NCBI GenBank assembly: GCA_023544525.1
Contig: JAMJFU010000006.1
Span: 1 to 43,926 of the forward strand
Reading direction: 5' to 3'
DNA length: 43,926 nucleotides
DNA from: Anaerolineae bacterium
GTDB lineage: Bacteria > Chloroflexota > Anaerolineae > JAAYZQ01
Shown: positions 24,546 to 32,849 of the stretch, in pieces
How the letters are laid out: every line of letters begins with the position of its first letter
How positions within the stretch are numbered: the stretch's first letter is position 1
Made by a program: the position numbers and the translations under genes
Notes under the pieces: model-generated
Databases searched by the model: none
Told to the model about the DNA's origin: nothing
Seen by the model: only the letters and a program-made list of their open reading frames with translations

Positions 24546-25670
24546 TCATAGGCCCGCCGCGGCGTCGGCCATGGCCAGGATATTCTCGGGGGGCACGTCC
24601 TCCTGGATGTTGTGCACCGCGGCCAGCACGTAGCCGCCGCCGACTGCCAGGTCGACGATGCGGCGCTGCACCTCGGCCCGGACCTGCTGCGGCGTGCCGC
24701 TGGGCAGCACCCGTTGGGTGTCCACTCCACCCCAAAAGCAGATGTACTCGCCGAACTCGGCCTTGAGCGCCGAGGTATCCATGTCGGCCGACGAGACCTG
24801 GACGGGGTTCAAGGCGTCCACGCCGATATCGACGAACTCGGGGACTAGTGACTTGACCGCCCCACAACAATGATAGAGCACCTTTGCCTGTGACCGGGCT
24901 TTGATACAGTCGACCATCTCCCGGTGGCGTGGTTTCAATAGCCGCCGATAGCGCTCCGCATCGAGCATGGGCCGGTCGTGAAAGGCCACGTCGTCGCCAA
25001 AGGCGACGACGTCGACGTAGGGTCCCACCTCGGCGAGGACGGCGCCGGCCAGCGCCAACCACCAGTCCAGGGCCCGGTCCATGAGGGCATCGAGAAAGCG
25101 AGGGTTGAGCACGATGTCCATGAGCCACTGCTCGTAGCCGCGCAGGTACTGGCTGAGGTGCACAAAGCCCACCGGCAGAGACAGTATGACGGCATAGTCG
25201 GTCTGCTGGTGGAGCGCGCGGGCTTTCTCGGCCAAGCCGCGTGTTCGCCCCGGGTTAAGAGGGTCGGGCCAGCGGTAAGCATCCAGGTCGCCGAGGGTGG
25301 CCTCGCGCAGCGGGTTACCGGTGGGGGCATAGTGCCCGTCGCCCGCCCTACGCCAGATGACGCCGAATTCGTCCCGGAACGACCCATCGCCATAGTAGAC
25401 GTCTTGCCAGCCATCCGGACTGCCGACCAGGAGCGGACGCGTATCGGTGTGCAGCCGCAGCGCGATGCGCTCGTCGAGGATGGCGCTGCGCGATTTGCGT
25501 TTCATGTAGCGGGTCTCGCCGTCGACGCCGAGATAGGCCTTCAGCCGTTCATAGGCTTGGCCAATGATCGTGGAGAAGGAGGTGCCCCCCACATCGATGG
25601 GCACCCGGTCGGGTTGGCGGTGCTCGATGGCCGCCAGCACGCGCTCACGGGGTGTCATGGGTACGGTCAT
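24546..25670 (-). CDS. Uroporphyrinogen decarboxylase family protein 1 (methyltransferase-like)
   Basis: A 374-residue (beta/alpha)8 protein of the UroD family, which includes haem-pathway decarboxylases and corrinoid methyltransferases (MtaA, CmuA). The start TPRERVLAAIEHRQPDRVPID is typical of the methyltransferase-like branch. A KVLYHCCGAV segment near residue 260 carries the His-x-Cys that binds zinc in MtaA-type enzymes. No corrinoid-binding partner protein is encoded nearby, so a methyl-transfer role is unproven. Its ATG (25670) overlaps the stop of the upstream Tm-1-like gene by 4 nt (ATGA); the same coupling recurs in the second Tm-1/UroD pair. Confidence 0.88.
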   Translation of the reverse strand: MTVPMTPRERVLAAIEHRQPDRVPIDVGGTSFSTIIGQAYERLKAYLGVDGETRYMKRKSRSAILDERIALRLHTDTRPLLVGSPDGWQDVYYGDGSFRDEFGVIWRRAGDGHYAPTGNPLREATLGDLDAYRWPDPLNPGRTRGLAEKARALHQQTDYAVILSLPVGFVHLSQYLRGYEQWLMDIVLNPRFLDALMDRALDWWLALAGAVLAEVGPYVDVVAFGDDVAFHDRPMLDAERYRRLLKPRHREMVDCIKARSQAKVLYHCCGAVKSLVPEFVDIGVDALNPVQVSSADMDTSALKAEFGEYICFWGGVDTQRVLPSGTPQQVRAEVQRRIVDLAVGGGYVLAAVHNIQEDVPPENILAMADAAAGL

Positions 25671-26941
25671 GCCGGCTCGTCTCCAGCAGACTTTGCATTG
25701 CCCGGACGCGCCGTCTTAGTACCCGGTTCTGCACGCTCGCCACGGAGACGCAGGAACGCCGTCACCACGGCTTCGGCAAAGGCCCGGTCGTTGATGTGCG
25801 CGTCGACGGTGATGAACTCGACCTCTGGCAGCAGCGCCTCCTCCATGGCCTGGGCAAAGGCCCGGTTGGACGCTTCGTCGTAGAGCACCTGGCCCTGCCG
25901 GTTCAGCATGCTATAACCCTGCTGGGGAATCATCACCGCCCGGGGACCGCTCCCGGCGTTCAGTCGCTCCGCAATGGTGCGGGCGACGGCGGCCATCTCC
26001 TCCGCACTGGTGCGCACGTGGGTGTGGGTCGGCGTGTGTTGGACGCAGGCCCGCTGGCGCAGCCCGGCCGGGAGCTCTTCGGGCCTGCCGTGCAGCCGGA
26101 TGTCGGTCGCGCCTGGGGTCACGATCTGCGGGATGCCCATCTGGCCGGCGGCCTCCAGCCGGCCGGGCATGGCTGGCATCAGCCCCCCGAACAGCAGATC
26201 TGTGATCTCGTGCGGTGAAAAGTCGATCACTCCCTTGACCACGCCGTCAGAGATGAGGGCCTCCATCGCCTGTCCACCGATGCCATTACAGTGAAAGGCG
26301 ACCACCTCGAACCCCAGTCCCTCCAGCCACTCCTTAATGGCCATGACGCCCGGCGTGGTGATGCCCGCCTGGGTGATGGCCACCAGCTCACGGCCAGCAT
26401 CGGCCACGGCTGTGACTGAGGCCATGGCCCCCACGGCCGCTGCCGCCTGGGCCAGGATCCGCTGGGTGACGCGATTCAGGCCCAGGATGTCGGCTACAGA
26501 GTGGATCATGGTGATGTCTTTGGTGCCGACGTAGGGACCAAACGTCGTCTGGCCGCAGGCAACGGTTGAGACCATGACCTTGGGTACGCCGACCGGCAGG
26601 GCGCGCATGGCCGCCGTGGCCATAGCCGTACCCTGGGCGCCTCCCACGGCCACGACGCCATCCACCTGGCCTTCGTCGTGCAAGCGCGAGACAATCTCGA
26701 CGATGCCGCGGATCATGGCCTGTTGGCAATGCTGCCGGTCACCGGTGGCGATGAGGTCAGGTAGCCGGACACCAGCCGCCTCGGCCACCTGCTGGCGGGT
26801 GACGTCGGCCGGCAGGGCTGGCTCTCCGAGGATGCCCGGGTCTATGACCAGGGGGTCGTGGCCCCGCCTGGCCACCTCGTCCCGGACGAAACCGACTTCC
26901 GGTCCCTTTGTATCTAGGGTGCCAATGACGACGATCTTCAT
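25667..26941 (-). CDS. Tm-1-like ATP-binding (UPF0261) protein 1
   Basis: A 424-residue member of the UPF0261 / Tm-1-like family, named for the N-terminal half of tomato Tm-1. It begins VVIGTLDTKGPEVGFVRD, with the shared IDPGILGEP, the glycine-rich VGGAQGTAMATAAMRALP and TVACGQTTFGPYVGTKDI. The second, P-loop-like half includes FHCNGIGGQAMEALI. The biochemical function in bacteria is not established as far as I know. It is one of three copies in the window and is coupled by a 4-nt overlap to a UroD-family gene. The start at 26941 (ATG) is chosen since the family N-terminus begins here; the upstream extension is a shadow. Confidence 0.9.
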   Translation of the reverse strand: MKIVVIGTLDTKGPEVGFVRDEVARRGHDPLVIDPGILGEPALPADVTRQQVAEAAGVRLPDLIATGDRQHCQQAMIRGIVEIVSRLHDEGQVDGVVAVGGAQGTAMATAAMRALPVGVPKVMVSTVACGQTTFGPYVGTKDITMIHSVADILGLNRVTQRILAQAAAAVGAMASVTAVADAGRELVAITQAGITTPGVMAIKEWLEGLGFEVVAFHCNGIGGQAMEALISDGVVKGVIDFSPHEITDLLFGGLMPAMPGRLEAAGQMGIPQIVTPGATDIRLHGRPEELPAGLRQRACVQHTPTHTHVRTSAEEMAAVARTIAERLNAGSGPRAVMIPQQGYSMLNRQGQVLYDEASNRAFAQAMEEALLPEVEFITVDAHINDRAFAEAVVTAFLRLRGERAEPGTKTARPGNAKSAGDEPA

Positions 26942-27011
26942 CTGCCGCACTCTCCCAGAACTGAGACGAGCAGGCCTACCTGCCACCGGTCGCGACGGGA
27001 TGGCCGGCCAC

Positions 27012-27824
27012 CTATTCCTGGCACTCCTTGTCGGCAAGCAGCGCCAGGGCTTCGTCGACCGAGCCGTTTCCGTGCAAGATGTGCTTCAGCGCACCGATGA
27101 TGCCTGCCGGGGCAGGACACTGCCAGATGTTGCGGCCAAAGGTGATGCCTGCTGCGCCAGCCTCCACCACATTGTGGGCCATCTCGAGCACGTCGACATC
27201 GGTCTCCAGGCGGGGACCGCCGGCCGCGACTACGGCGGCGGGGCTGGCCATCTCCACCACCTGGGCAAAGGACTCGGCCGAGCCGGTATACAAGGTCTTG
27301 ACGATCTCTACGCCCAGCTCCATGACCAGGCGCGACGCATAGCCCACGCGGGAGACCGTATAGACCTCGTCCGGTGGCACGAGCTCCCCGTTGGGATAAG
27401 AGTGCACGATGACAGGCATGCCAGCCCGCTCCGCTTCCCGGACCAGGGCGCCCAGGTTGGCGATAAGTTGCGCCTGCTGTGCAGAGCCTACCGTCAAGGC
27501 CATGGCGATGGCATCCGCGCCCAGGCGGACGGCATCCTCCACGGAGCTGACCCACACGTCGTGCTGGGGATGGTAGGGCGACAGCGTGGAGCATTTCATG
27601 ATCAGGGCGACGCGGCCGGCATAGGGCCCGAAGCACCGCTGGGCGATGCCCTTCATCATCACCATGGCGTCTGGACCGGCGCCGGCTACCCTATCTACCA
27701 CGGCCTGGATGCGCTCGATGCCAGGAAGGACCCCGTAGCTGGGCGCGTGGTCGACGGCGACGGTAAAGATGCGGCCCGAGGCTGGGTTCCTCATCCTCTC
27801 GATACGGATCTCTTTGCCAAGCAT
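27012..27824 (-). CDS. Class I aldolase-family TIM barrel (DeoC/FbaB/LsrF-like)
   Basis: A 270-residue barrel of the DeoC/FbaB/LacD superfamily. Features are an early VAVDHAPSYG (the VDHG-like motif after strand 1), HPQHDVWVSSVEDAVRLGAD, the probable Schiff-base lysine in GVEIVKTLYTG, and the glycine-rich VVAAGGPRLETD and ITFGRNIWQ phosphate-binding ends. LsrF and fructose-bisphosphate aldolase class I of archaeal type share these. Predicted: aldol cleavage or thiolysis of a phosphorylated keto sugar. It starts 4 nt after the UroD 2 stop, with GGGAG upstream of the ATG at 27824. Confidence 0.88.
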   Translation of the reverse strand: MLGKEIRIERMRNPASGRIFTVAVDHAPSYGVLPGIERIQAVVDRVAGAGPDAMVMMKGIAQRCFGPYAGRVALIMKCSTLSPYHPQHDVWVSSVEDAVRLGADAIAMALTVGSAQQAQLIANLGALVREAERAGMPVIVHSYPNGELVPPDEVYTVSRVGYASRLVMELGVEIVKTLYTGSAESFAQVVEMASPAAVVAAGGPRLETDVDVLEMAHNVVEAGAAGITFGRNIWQCPAPAGIIGALKHILHGNGSVDEALALLADKECQE

Positions 27825-27828
27825 CTGT

Positions 27829-28950
27829 TTAGTAGCTCCCTTTCGTTTCTCGTCTATAGTCTCCGTAGGTGAGTCCGGCCGCCAGCAGGGCCCGGTAGTT
27901 CTCCTCAGGCACGAAATCGGGGATCGAATTACTCGAGCCCAGAAGCCAACCGCCCCCCGGCGCCAATGCGGCCACCTTTTGGCGAACCTCAGCCTCGACT
28001 TCGGCCGGCGTGCCGCTGCACAGCACCCCCTTCAGATCGATGCCACCAGCCACGGCGATGCGATCTCCCCACTGGCGCTTGACGGCCACGATGTCGTTCA
28101 TAGGTGGCTCGAAGGGATGGATGGCGTCGAAGCCGCAGGCAACCAGGTCGGACAACAGCCGGGTCAGGTCACCATCGCTGTGTAGGCCAACCGGGATCTG
28201 AGCTTCATGGCATCGATCCACGAGCCGGCGATACCAGGGATAGACATATCGCTGATAGACCTTTGGTGCGGCCATCGGTCCGCTGTTGTAGCATAGGTCA
28301 TCGGGCAGCCAGATAGTGCCCACGCACTCGTGCTGGAGAAGCATCTCCAGGACCGCGAGCTGGCTCGAGCCCAGCCAATCATGCAGGTCGCGCACCAGCT
28401 CCGGCTCATCTGCCAGCTTCAAGCAGTAGTTCTCAAAGCCCATGATCTGCCAGGCGCCCATGAACACGTAGCCAATCTGGATTAACAGCTTCGCACCTGT
28501 GGGCAAGAGCGCAGCCAGCGACGTCAGGTATCCATCCAGGTCCTCAAAGTCCGGATAGCCGCCCAGATCCTGGGGTCGAGGCCAGGGAAAGGAGTCGAAC
28601 TCGCTCCGGCTGCCGATGAGGGCCCTGTCCTCAGCCACCCAACCGCCTGCAGATCCGCGATCGGGACCGCGCTGGCCCTGCCACTCCCGGACCCGCGGGT
28701 GGTAGCCCCGCACGACAGAACGCACCCCCGCCCGTATAGACACAAAGTCGTAGCCGGCAGTCGTCCAAAACTCGACCTCGTCCTCAAGCGTCCGCAGGGA
28801 ACGCCCCAGGATCGCCTCTTTGAGCGCCCTGTGGATAGACATCTCGAAGAGAGGCACCCGGTCAGCCTCGCCCTGGCGGTACATCGTCCGGCGGACGCGC
28901 TCAAAGTTCGGGGATCCAGGATCTGGCATGCGGTGGTTCGAGCCGCTCAT
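27829..28950 (-). CDS. Uroporphyrinogen decarboxylase family protein 2
   Basis: A 373-residue UroD-family protein: FERVRRTMYRQGEADRVPLFE near the N-terminus, WLPDDLCYNSGPMAAPKVYQ in the middle, and PVGLHSDGDLTRLL at the position of the zinc-binding His-x-Cys of MtaA. Here the Cys is missing (HSDGD), so it differs from UroD 1 and from MtaA, and resembles UroD-family members without this zinc site. Its ATG at 28950 overlaps the upstream Tm-1-like stop by 4 nt (ATGA); an ATG at 28929 is an alternative. The function is unknown. Confidence 0.88.
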   Translation of the reverse strand: MSGSNHRMPDPGSPNFERVRRTMYRQGEADRVPLFEMSIHRALKEAILGRSLRTLEDEVEFWTTAGYDFVSIRAGVRSVVRGYHPRVREWQGQRGPDRGSAGGWVAEDRALIGSRSEFDSFPWPRPQDLGGYPDFEDLDGYLTSLAALLPTGAKLLIQIGYVFMGAWQIMGFENYCLKLADEPELVRDLHDWLGSSQLAVLEMLLQHECVGTIWLPDDLCYNSGPMAAPKVYQRYVYPWYRRLVDRCHEAQIPVGLHSDGDLTRLLSDLVACGFDAIHPFEPPMNDIVAVKRQWGDRIAVAGGIDLKGVLCSGTPAEVEAEVRQKVAALAPGGGWLLGSSNSIPDFVPEENYRALLAAGLTYGDYRRETKGSY

Positions 28951-30257
28951 CCGGCCAATCCGCCCCTCTGGAGGCGGGCTACGATGTCGTGGGGCGCCTC
29001 GCCCTGCAACAACCGTTCCATGCACTCAGCCACGATGTCGGCGAACGGTGGATCGTTCAAGTGGAGGTCGGTGACCAGTGCAGGGATCTCGGGACGCAGG
29101 TTGGCCTGGAATTCTTCAATGACCCCCCGGTTGCCCTCGGGGACGTACAGTGGAGCGCCCTGCTGATTGGGTCGCGAGAAGCCTCTGGCTGGAAGGACGA
29201 CGATCACAGGTCCTTGGGCGCGGTTCAGCCGTTCTATCATCTCTTGCGCAGCGGCGACCATCTCGCCCGGGGTGGGGGCGAAGCAGGTCATCTGGGCGTT
29301 GTGGATCATGTGGGCTCGGTCCCGATACCGCTTCGGCGCCTTTGGGATCGACTCGAACAGCAAATAGTCGCTACCTCCCACAGAGACGACGGCCGGAATC
29401 TGGGTCTGTGTCAGCGCTGTCAGACGGCCGGGCGCGCCGGCCAGGCCACCGTGCTGCTGATCGATGACTTCATGGGTACTCAGGTCGATGACACCCTCGA
29501 ACATGCCTTGCTGGATGAGCATCTCCATGGCCGGCCCGCTGGTGCCGTTGGCATGGAAGGGCACGACGTCATAGTCCAAGCCTTCCAGCCTGGCTTTGAT
29601 CCGCATCACGCACGGCGTGGTGATGCCCAGCATGGTGATGGCAATCGTCGGCTTGGTGGTTTCGAGCTCGCCCTCGAACCGGAGCACCATGCCGGCAATG
29701 GCGTTGGCTGCATTGCGCAGGATAGGCCGGCTGATGGCGTTCAGGCCCAGGACATCGGTGACCGAGTGCATCATACAGATGTCTTTGGTGCCAACGTAGG
29801 GCCCGAACTGGAAGTTGCCACTGGCCACGGTGGACAGCATCAGCTTGGGGACGCCGATGGGCAGGGCGCGCATGGCAGCAGTGCCGATAGACGTGCCCTG
29901 ACCACCTCCCAATCCCACGATGCCATGGAGCTGCCCCTGGCGGTGCAGATCCAGGACGATCTTGATCAGCCCCTCGGTTTGCTGGGCGATGGCATAGGAC
30001 TTCTCACCTCGTTCCAGCAAGGCTTCAAGGGTCGTGCCTGCCGCTTGCGCCACCTCGTCGCGGCTGATGTCGGCCTTCACGCTCGGTTCCGGGAGGATAC
30101 CGGGATCGATCAGGAGCGCGTTCAGCCCCCAGGCAGCAACGTGGTCGCGCACGTAAGCTGCCTCTTCGCCCTTGGTATCCAGTGTGGCAACAATGGCGAC
30201 CGTCCCCCTATCATCCAATCGTTCACCTGTCGTTGGTGACTCGGTTCTCGTGGCCAT
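28947..30257 (-). CDS. Tm-1-like ATP-binding (UPF0261) protein 2
   Basis: A 436-residue UPF0261 member: VAIVATLDTKGEEAAYVRDH, IDPGILPEPS, LGGGQGTSIGTAAMRALPIG, STVASGNFQFGPYVGTKDI and FHANGTSGPAMEMLI. It has a 17-residue hydrophilic N-terminal extension compared with copy 1. It is coupled to UroD 2 and lies 24 nt after the AHL-lactonase-like gene. Copies 1 and 2 each form an overlapping Tm-1/UroD pair in the same order, indicating duplication of a two-gene module followed by divergence. Possibly the pair forms a complex; this is inference. Confidence 0.9.
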   Translation of the reverse strand: MATRTESPTTGERLDDRGTVAIVATLDTKGEEAAYVRDHVAAWGLNALLIDPGILPEPSVKADISRDEVAQAAGTTLEALLERGEKSYAIAQQTEGLIKIVLDLHRQGQLHGIVGLGGGQGTSIGTAAMRALPIGVPKLMLSTVASGNFQFGPYVGTKDICMMHSVTDVLGLNAISRPILRNAANAIAGMVLRFEGELETTKPTIAITMLGITTPCVMRIKARLEGLDYDVVPFHANGTSGPAMEMLIQQGMFEGVIDLSTHEVIDQQHGGLAGAPGRLTALTQTQIPAVVSVGGSDYLLFESIPKAPKRYRDRAHMIHNAQMTCFAPTPGEMVAAAQEMIERLNRAQGPVIVVLPARGFSRPNQQGAPLYVPEGNRGVIEEFQANLRPEIPALVTDLHLNDPPFADIVAECMERLLQGEAPHDIVARLQRGGLAG

Positions 30258-30281
30258 CCGTCCTCCGGCTGCTCTCTCGCC

Positions 30282-31112
30282 CTAGATCCCGGTAAAGTAG
30301 AACGGCGCGCCGGGAACCGGCTTGCGCCTCTCGCGCAGGGGCATCCCCTCGTAGGGGTAGACGGGATGGTCCATCACAGCATCGTCGTGCCCGGGCAGGA
30401 CAAAGTCGGCCCGCCGGTCAATCTCTTCCATGCTCTGCCAGCCGTCGATCATGCTGACAAAACGCTGCTGCACCCAGTAGCGCCAGTGCTCCTCGGGGCG
30501 CGGTTCCATGTTCCGGTAGCGAAATACGGCGTCGCCGCAGAGGACAATGTTGCCCACCGCGGTCTCTACCTGTACCGACTGGTGGCCGGGCGTGTGACCC
30601 GGCGTGGGAAAGACGGTGACGCCGGGCACAATCTCGGCCACACCCTCCGCCAGCTCGAACTGGCAGCCGATGAACGGTGCTTCGATGCCCAGCATGGGCG
30701 ATTCGTAAGACCGGTAGTAGAGGGGCAGTGGGTTGTAGGCCCAGCGGATCTCGGTCGCGTGAGCGATGTAGCGGGCGTTCCGGTACTTTTTCATGTTGTG
30801 GGTGTGATCCCAGTGGAGGTGGGTAAGAATGCAGATATCGATCTCGTCGGGCTCGACGCCCAGCTTGCGCAGTTCGTCGGGGCTATCGAGGCAATCCTTC
30901 TTTTGGCAGGAGTGGTGGTACTTGGTGGCCCGCTCCGCGTCAGGCAGGCCGGTATCGACCATGATCTTGTGCTCGCCGGTGTCCACATAGAAGCACAGGA
31001 CCGGGATCTGGACCTTTTTGCCGGGCTCGCCCTTGAAGAACATGTAGGTGCCCAGGTCCGACTCGCACCAGCCTGTGTTGATCGGGTAGATCTTGGTATT
31101 CTCTATCGACAT
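30282..31112 (-). CDS. MBL-fold hydrolase, N-acyl homoserine lactonase-like
   Basis: A 276-residue metallo-beta-lactamase-fold protein of the AiiA/AttM-like branch: ILTHLHWDHTHN (HLHWDH, 98-103) with the further ligands PTPGHTPGHQ, CGDAVFR and VLPGHDDAV. Family members open lactone rings, commonly of acyl homoserine lactones or gamma-butyrolactone. In this operon a role as a lactonase for a pathway intermediate is more plausible than quorum quenching. GAGGAGGA lies before the ATG at 31112. It is the first structural gene after the GntR/UTRA regulator. Confidence 0.9.
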   Translation of the reverse strand: MSIENTKIYPINTGWCESDLGTYMFFKGEPGKKVQIPVLCFYVDTGEHKIMVDTGLPDAERATKYHHSCQKKDCLDSPDELRKLGVEPDEIDICILTHLHWDHTHNMKKYRNARYIAHATEIRWAYNPLPLYYRSYESPMLGIEAPFIGCQFELAEGVAEIVPGVTVFPTPGHTPGHQSVQVETAVGNIVLCGDAVFRYRNMEPRPEEHWRYWVQQRFVSMIDGWQSMEEIDRRADFVLPGHDDAVMDHPVYPYEGMPLRERRKPVPGAPFYFTGI

Positions 31113-31175
31113 CGTTGTCCTCCTCATAATTGTCGGCGTGGGCCCCACACCAGTGCCCACGCAGGATTTGGACTG

Positions 31176-31892
31176 CTACTTGAGCAGCTTGGCGCCCTCC
31201 GGCCACAGGGCGGCCACGTACTCGAAGCGATCGGGGCGGATGCGGATCTCGGCCCACACCAGGGGCCAGCCCGTGGCGCTCAGGGCGATGCGGTCTACTA
31301 CCAGCACGTTGGCTCCCTGGGCCAGGCCGAGCACCGCCTGGTCTTGGACGCTTGCGGCGGCGAGCCGGGTCTCTTCCACCATCTCGACCAGGACGGCGGC
31401 ATACTTTTCCTCCAGCAGCTTCTGGAAGGAGTAGCGGCGCACGTCGTCATGCTCAAGGCCCGGGCAGACCTGGAACGGCATATAGTTCGTCTGGTTTGCA
31501 AGCGCTTCCTCGTTGACCCAGCGGGTACGCACGTAGCGATAGACCGGGCTGCCCACGTCGACTCGCAGCCTCTCCGCAACCGTGAGCGTGGCACGCTCCA
31601 CCTCTACCTGGCGTACCTCGGACCTCGGGTTCAGTCCCGAGCTGGCAGTATGGGTGAAGACACTGGCAAATCGGGTTGTCGGCAGGCCCAGGACTCGGAC
31701 GCTCCCCTCGGCGGCATCGGCCACAAGCCCTTTGCGTTGGGCGGTCCTGAGGACGCGCAACACTTGGTCAGTCGGGGCCTTGAGCTGGGCGGCGAGGTGG
31801 TCGACACGTATGACCTGGCCTCGGCCGTAGGCGCCCGCCACGATCCGTCGCTCAAACCGTGCTTGGAGCTCGGTGGGATAATCTATGCTCAA
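31176..31892 (-). CDS. GntR-family regulator, UTRA (HutC) subfamily
   Basis: A 238-residue regulator. The N-terminal winged HTH is atypical but recognisable (IVAGAYGRGQVIRVDHLAAQ, then QVLRVLRTAQRKGLV). The C-terminal UTRA domain includes VGSPVYRYVRTRWVNEE and VLVVDRIALSATGWPLVWAEI. I choose TTG 31892 because GAAGAGGAG stands 6 nt before it, and the ATG-like start at 31934 would lie over the -10 box. It heads the operon that continues to the UlaG-like gene, so it presumably senses a pathway acid or sugar and controls its own operon from the 31933-31962 promoter. Confidence 0.88.
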   Translation of the reverse strand: MSIDYPTELQARFERRIVAGAYGRGQVIRVDHLAAQLKAPTDQVLRVLRTAQRKGLVADAAEGSVRVLGLPTTRFASVFTHTASSGLNPRSEVRQVEVERATLTVAERLRVDVGSPVYRYVRTRWVNEEALANQTNYMPFQVCPGLEHDDVRRYSFQKLLEEKYAAVLVEMVEETRLAAASVQDQAVLGLAQGANVLVVDRIALSATGWPLVWAEIRIRPDRFEYVAALWPEGAKLLK

Positions 31893-31932
31893 GGGACGCT
31901 CCTCTTCGCTTCCTCTGTCATGTGGCAGGCCC

Positions 31933-31962
31933 ATTATACCCCAGGCTGCGGCTTTCAGTCAA
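31933..31962 (-). promoter_or_regulatory. Promoter of the 12-gene RLP/Tm-1/UroD operon
   Basis: On the minus strand TTGACT (31962-31957), 18-nt spacer, TATAAT (31938-31933). Operator E lies 19 bp upstream of the -35 box. No other strong promoter was seen within the operon, so a transcript of about 13.5 kb is likely. Confidence 0.8.
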
Positions 31963-31981
31963 CCTGCCGGACGCTCGCGTA

Positions 31982-31999
31982 GATTATCGATTATCGATG
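31982..31999. promoter_or_regulatory. Operator E of the ATCGATNATCGAT family, between divergent promoters
   Basis: GATTATCGATTATCGATG contains ATCGATTATCGAT in full. It is 15 bp upstream of the -35 box of the cyclase-SDR promoter and 19 bp upstream of the -35 box of the divergent GntR operon. Unlike sites A-D it is upstream of both promoters, so it could activate, or repress by looping or crowding. Confidence 0.85.
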
Positions 32000-32014
32000 C
32001 TTTCGTGGCTGGTC

Positions 32015-32043
32015 TTGACACCCGGTTAGGCATGTGCTATCAT
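32015..32043 (+). promoter_or_regulatory. Promoter of the cyclase-SDR operon
   Basis: TTGACA (32015-32020), 17-nt spacer, TATCAT (32038-32043). The leader to the ATG at 32129 is about 80 nt and ends in AAAGGAGGAGGTAACC, a very strong ribosome site. Confidence 0.85.
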
Positions 32044-32128
32044 GCATCCCCGTTGTACCGTGGCAGCGGTGAGATGACGCTGTCCCCGGTCGGCATATGG
32101 AAGGCAGACCAAAGGAGGAGGTAACCTG

Positions 32129-32830
32129 ATGGACTTGAAGGGCAAGATCATCGATCTGAGTCAGGAGATCTATACTGGAATGCCGGTCTATCCCGGGCAC
32201 CTGAAGACCGTCATCTTTACCCACGTCTCTCACAAAGAGACCCAGCGGTCGTTGGGCACAGACTTCTCTTACCAAGCGAGCGGCATCCTGATGTGCGACC
32301 ACGGGCCCACCCACATCGATTCGGTCAGCCACCTCTCCCGCAAGCCGGGTGCACCCTCGGTGGACGAGATCCCCCTTGAGTGCTGCATCACGCCAGCTAT
32401 TTGCATCGACGTTAGCGACGTGCCTCACCAGCACCAGTTCGGTGCTGACAAGATCAAGGCCGAGTTGGAACGCTGGAATCTAGACATCCGGCCTGGCGAC
32501 ACAGTGCTGTTTTACACCGGCCACTATGACCAGTACTATGGCACACCAGAGTACATGACCCACCAGCCCGGACTGACGCGCGACGCCACCGAGTACATCA
32601 TCGACCAGGGCGCCGTCAACTTTGGCGTGGACTGCACTAGCCCCGACATGTGGCTGGACAAGACCTATCCCTGCCACACCGTCTGCGCCGAACGGGAGGT
32701 AACTCACATCGAGAACCTGTGCAACCTGGACAAGCTCGTCGGCAAGCGGTTCACCTTCATCGCCCTGCCGCTCAAGATCAGGAAGGGGACGGGCTCTCCC
32801 CTCCGCGCAGTTGCCATCCTCGACGAGTAG
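32129..32830 (+). CDS. Cyclase-family metal hydrolase (second copy)
   Basis: A 233-residue paralogue of the protein at 4228-4938: start LKGKIIDLSQEIYTGMPVYP, metal motif H-G-P-T-H-I-D-S-V-S-H, GDTVLFYTGHYDQYYG, and the shared C-terminus FIALPLKIRKGTGSPLRAVA. Kynurenine formamidase and related enzymes hydrolyse N-formyl or cyclic amide/ester bonds using this metal site. AAAGGAGGAGGT precedes the ATG. The SDR begins 19 nt downstream, the same gene order as in region 1. Substrate unknown; the near-identical C-terminal segment suggests that both copies act on related compounds. Confidence 0.9.
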   Translation: MDLKGKIIDLSQEIYTGMPVYPGHLKTVIFTHVSHKETQRSLGTDFSYQASGILMCDHGPTHIDSVSHLSRKPGAPSVDEIPLECCITPAICIDVSDVPHQHQFGADKIKAELERWNLDIRPGDTVLFYTGHYDQYYGTPEYMTHQPGLTRDATEYIIDQGAVNFGVDCTSPDMWLDKTYPCHTVCAEREVTHIENLCNLDKLVGKRFTFIALPLKIRKGTGSPLRAVAILDE

Positions 32831-32849
32831 CCATTCGCCAGGGGGAGAC

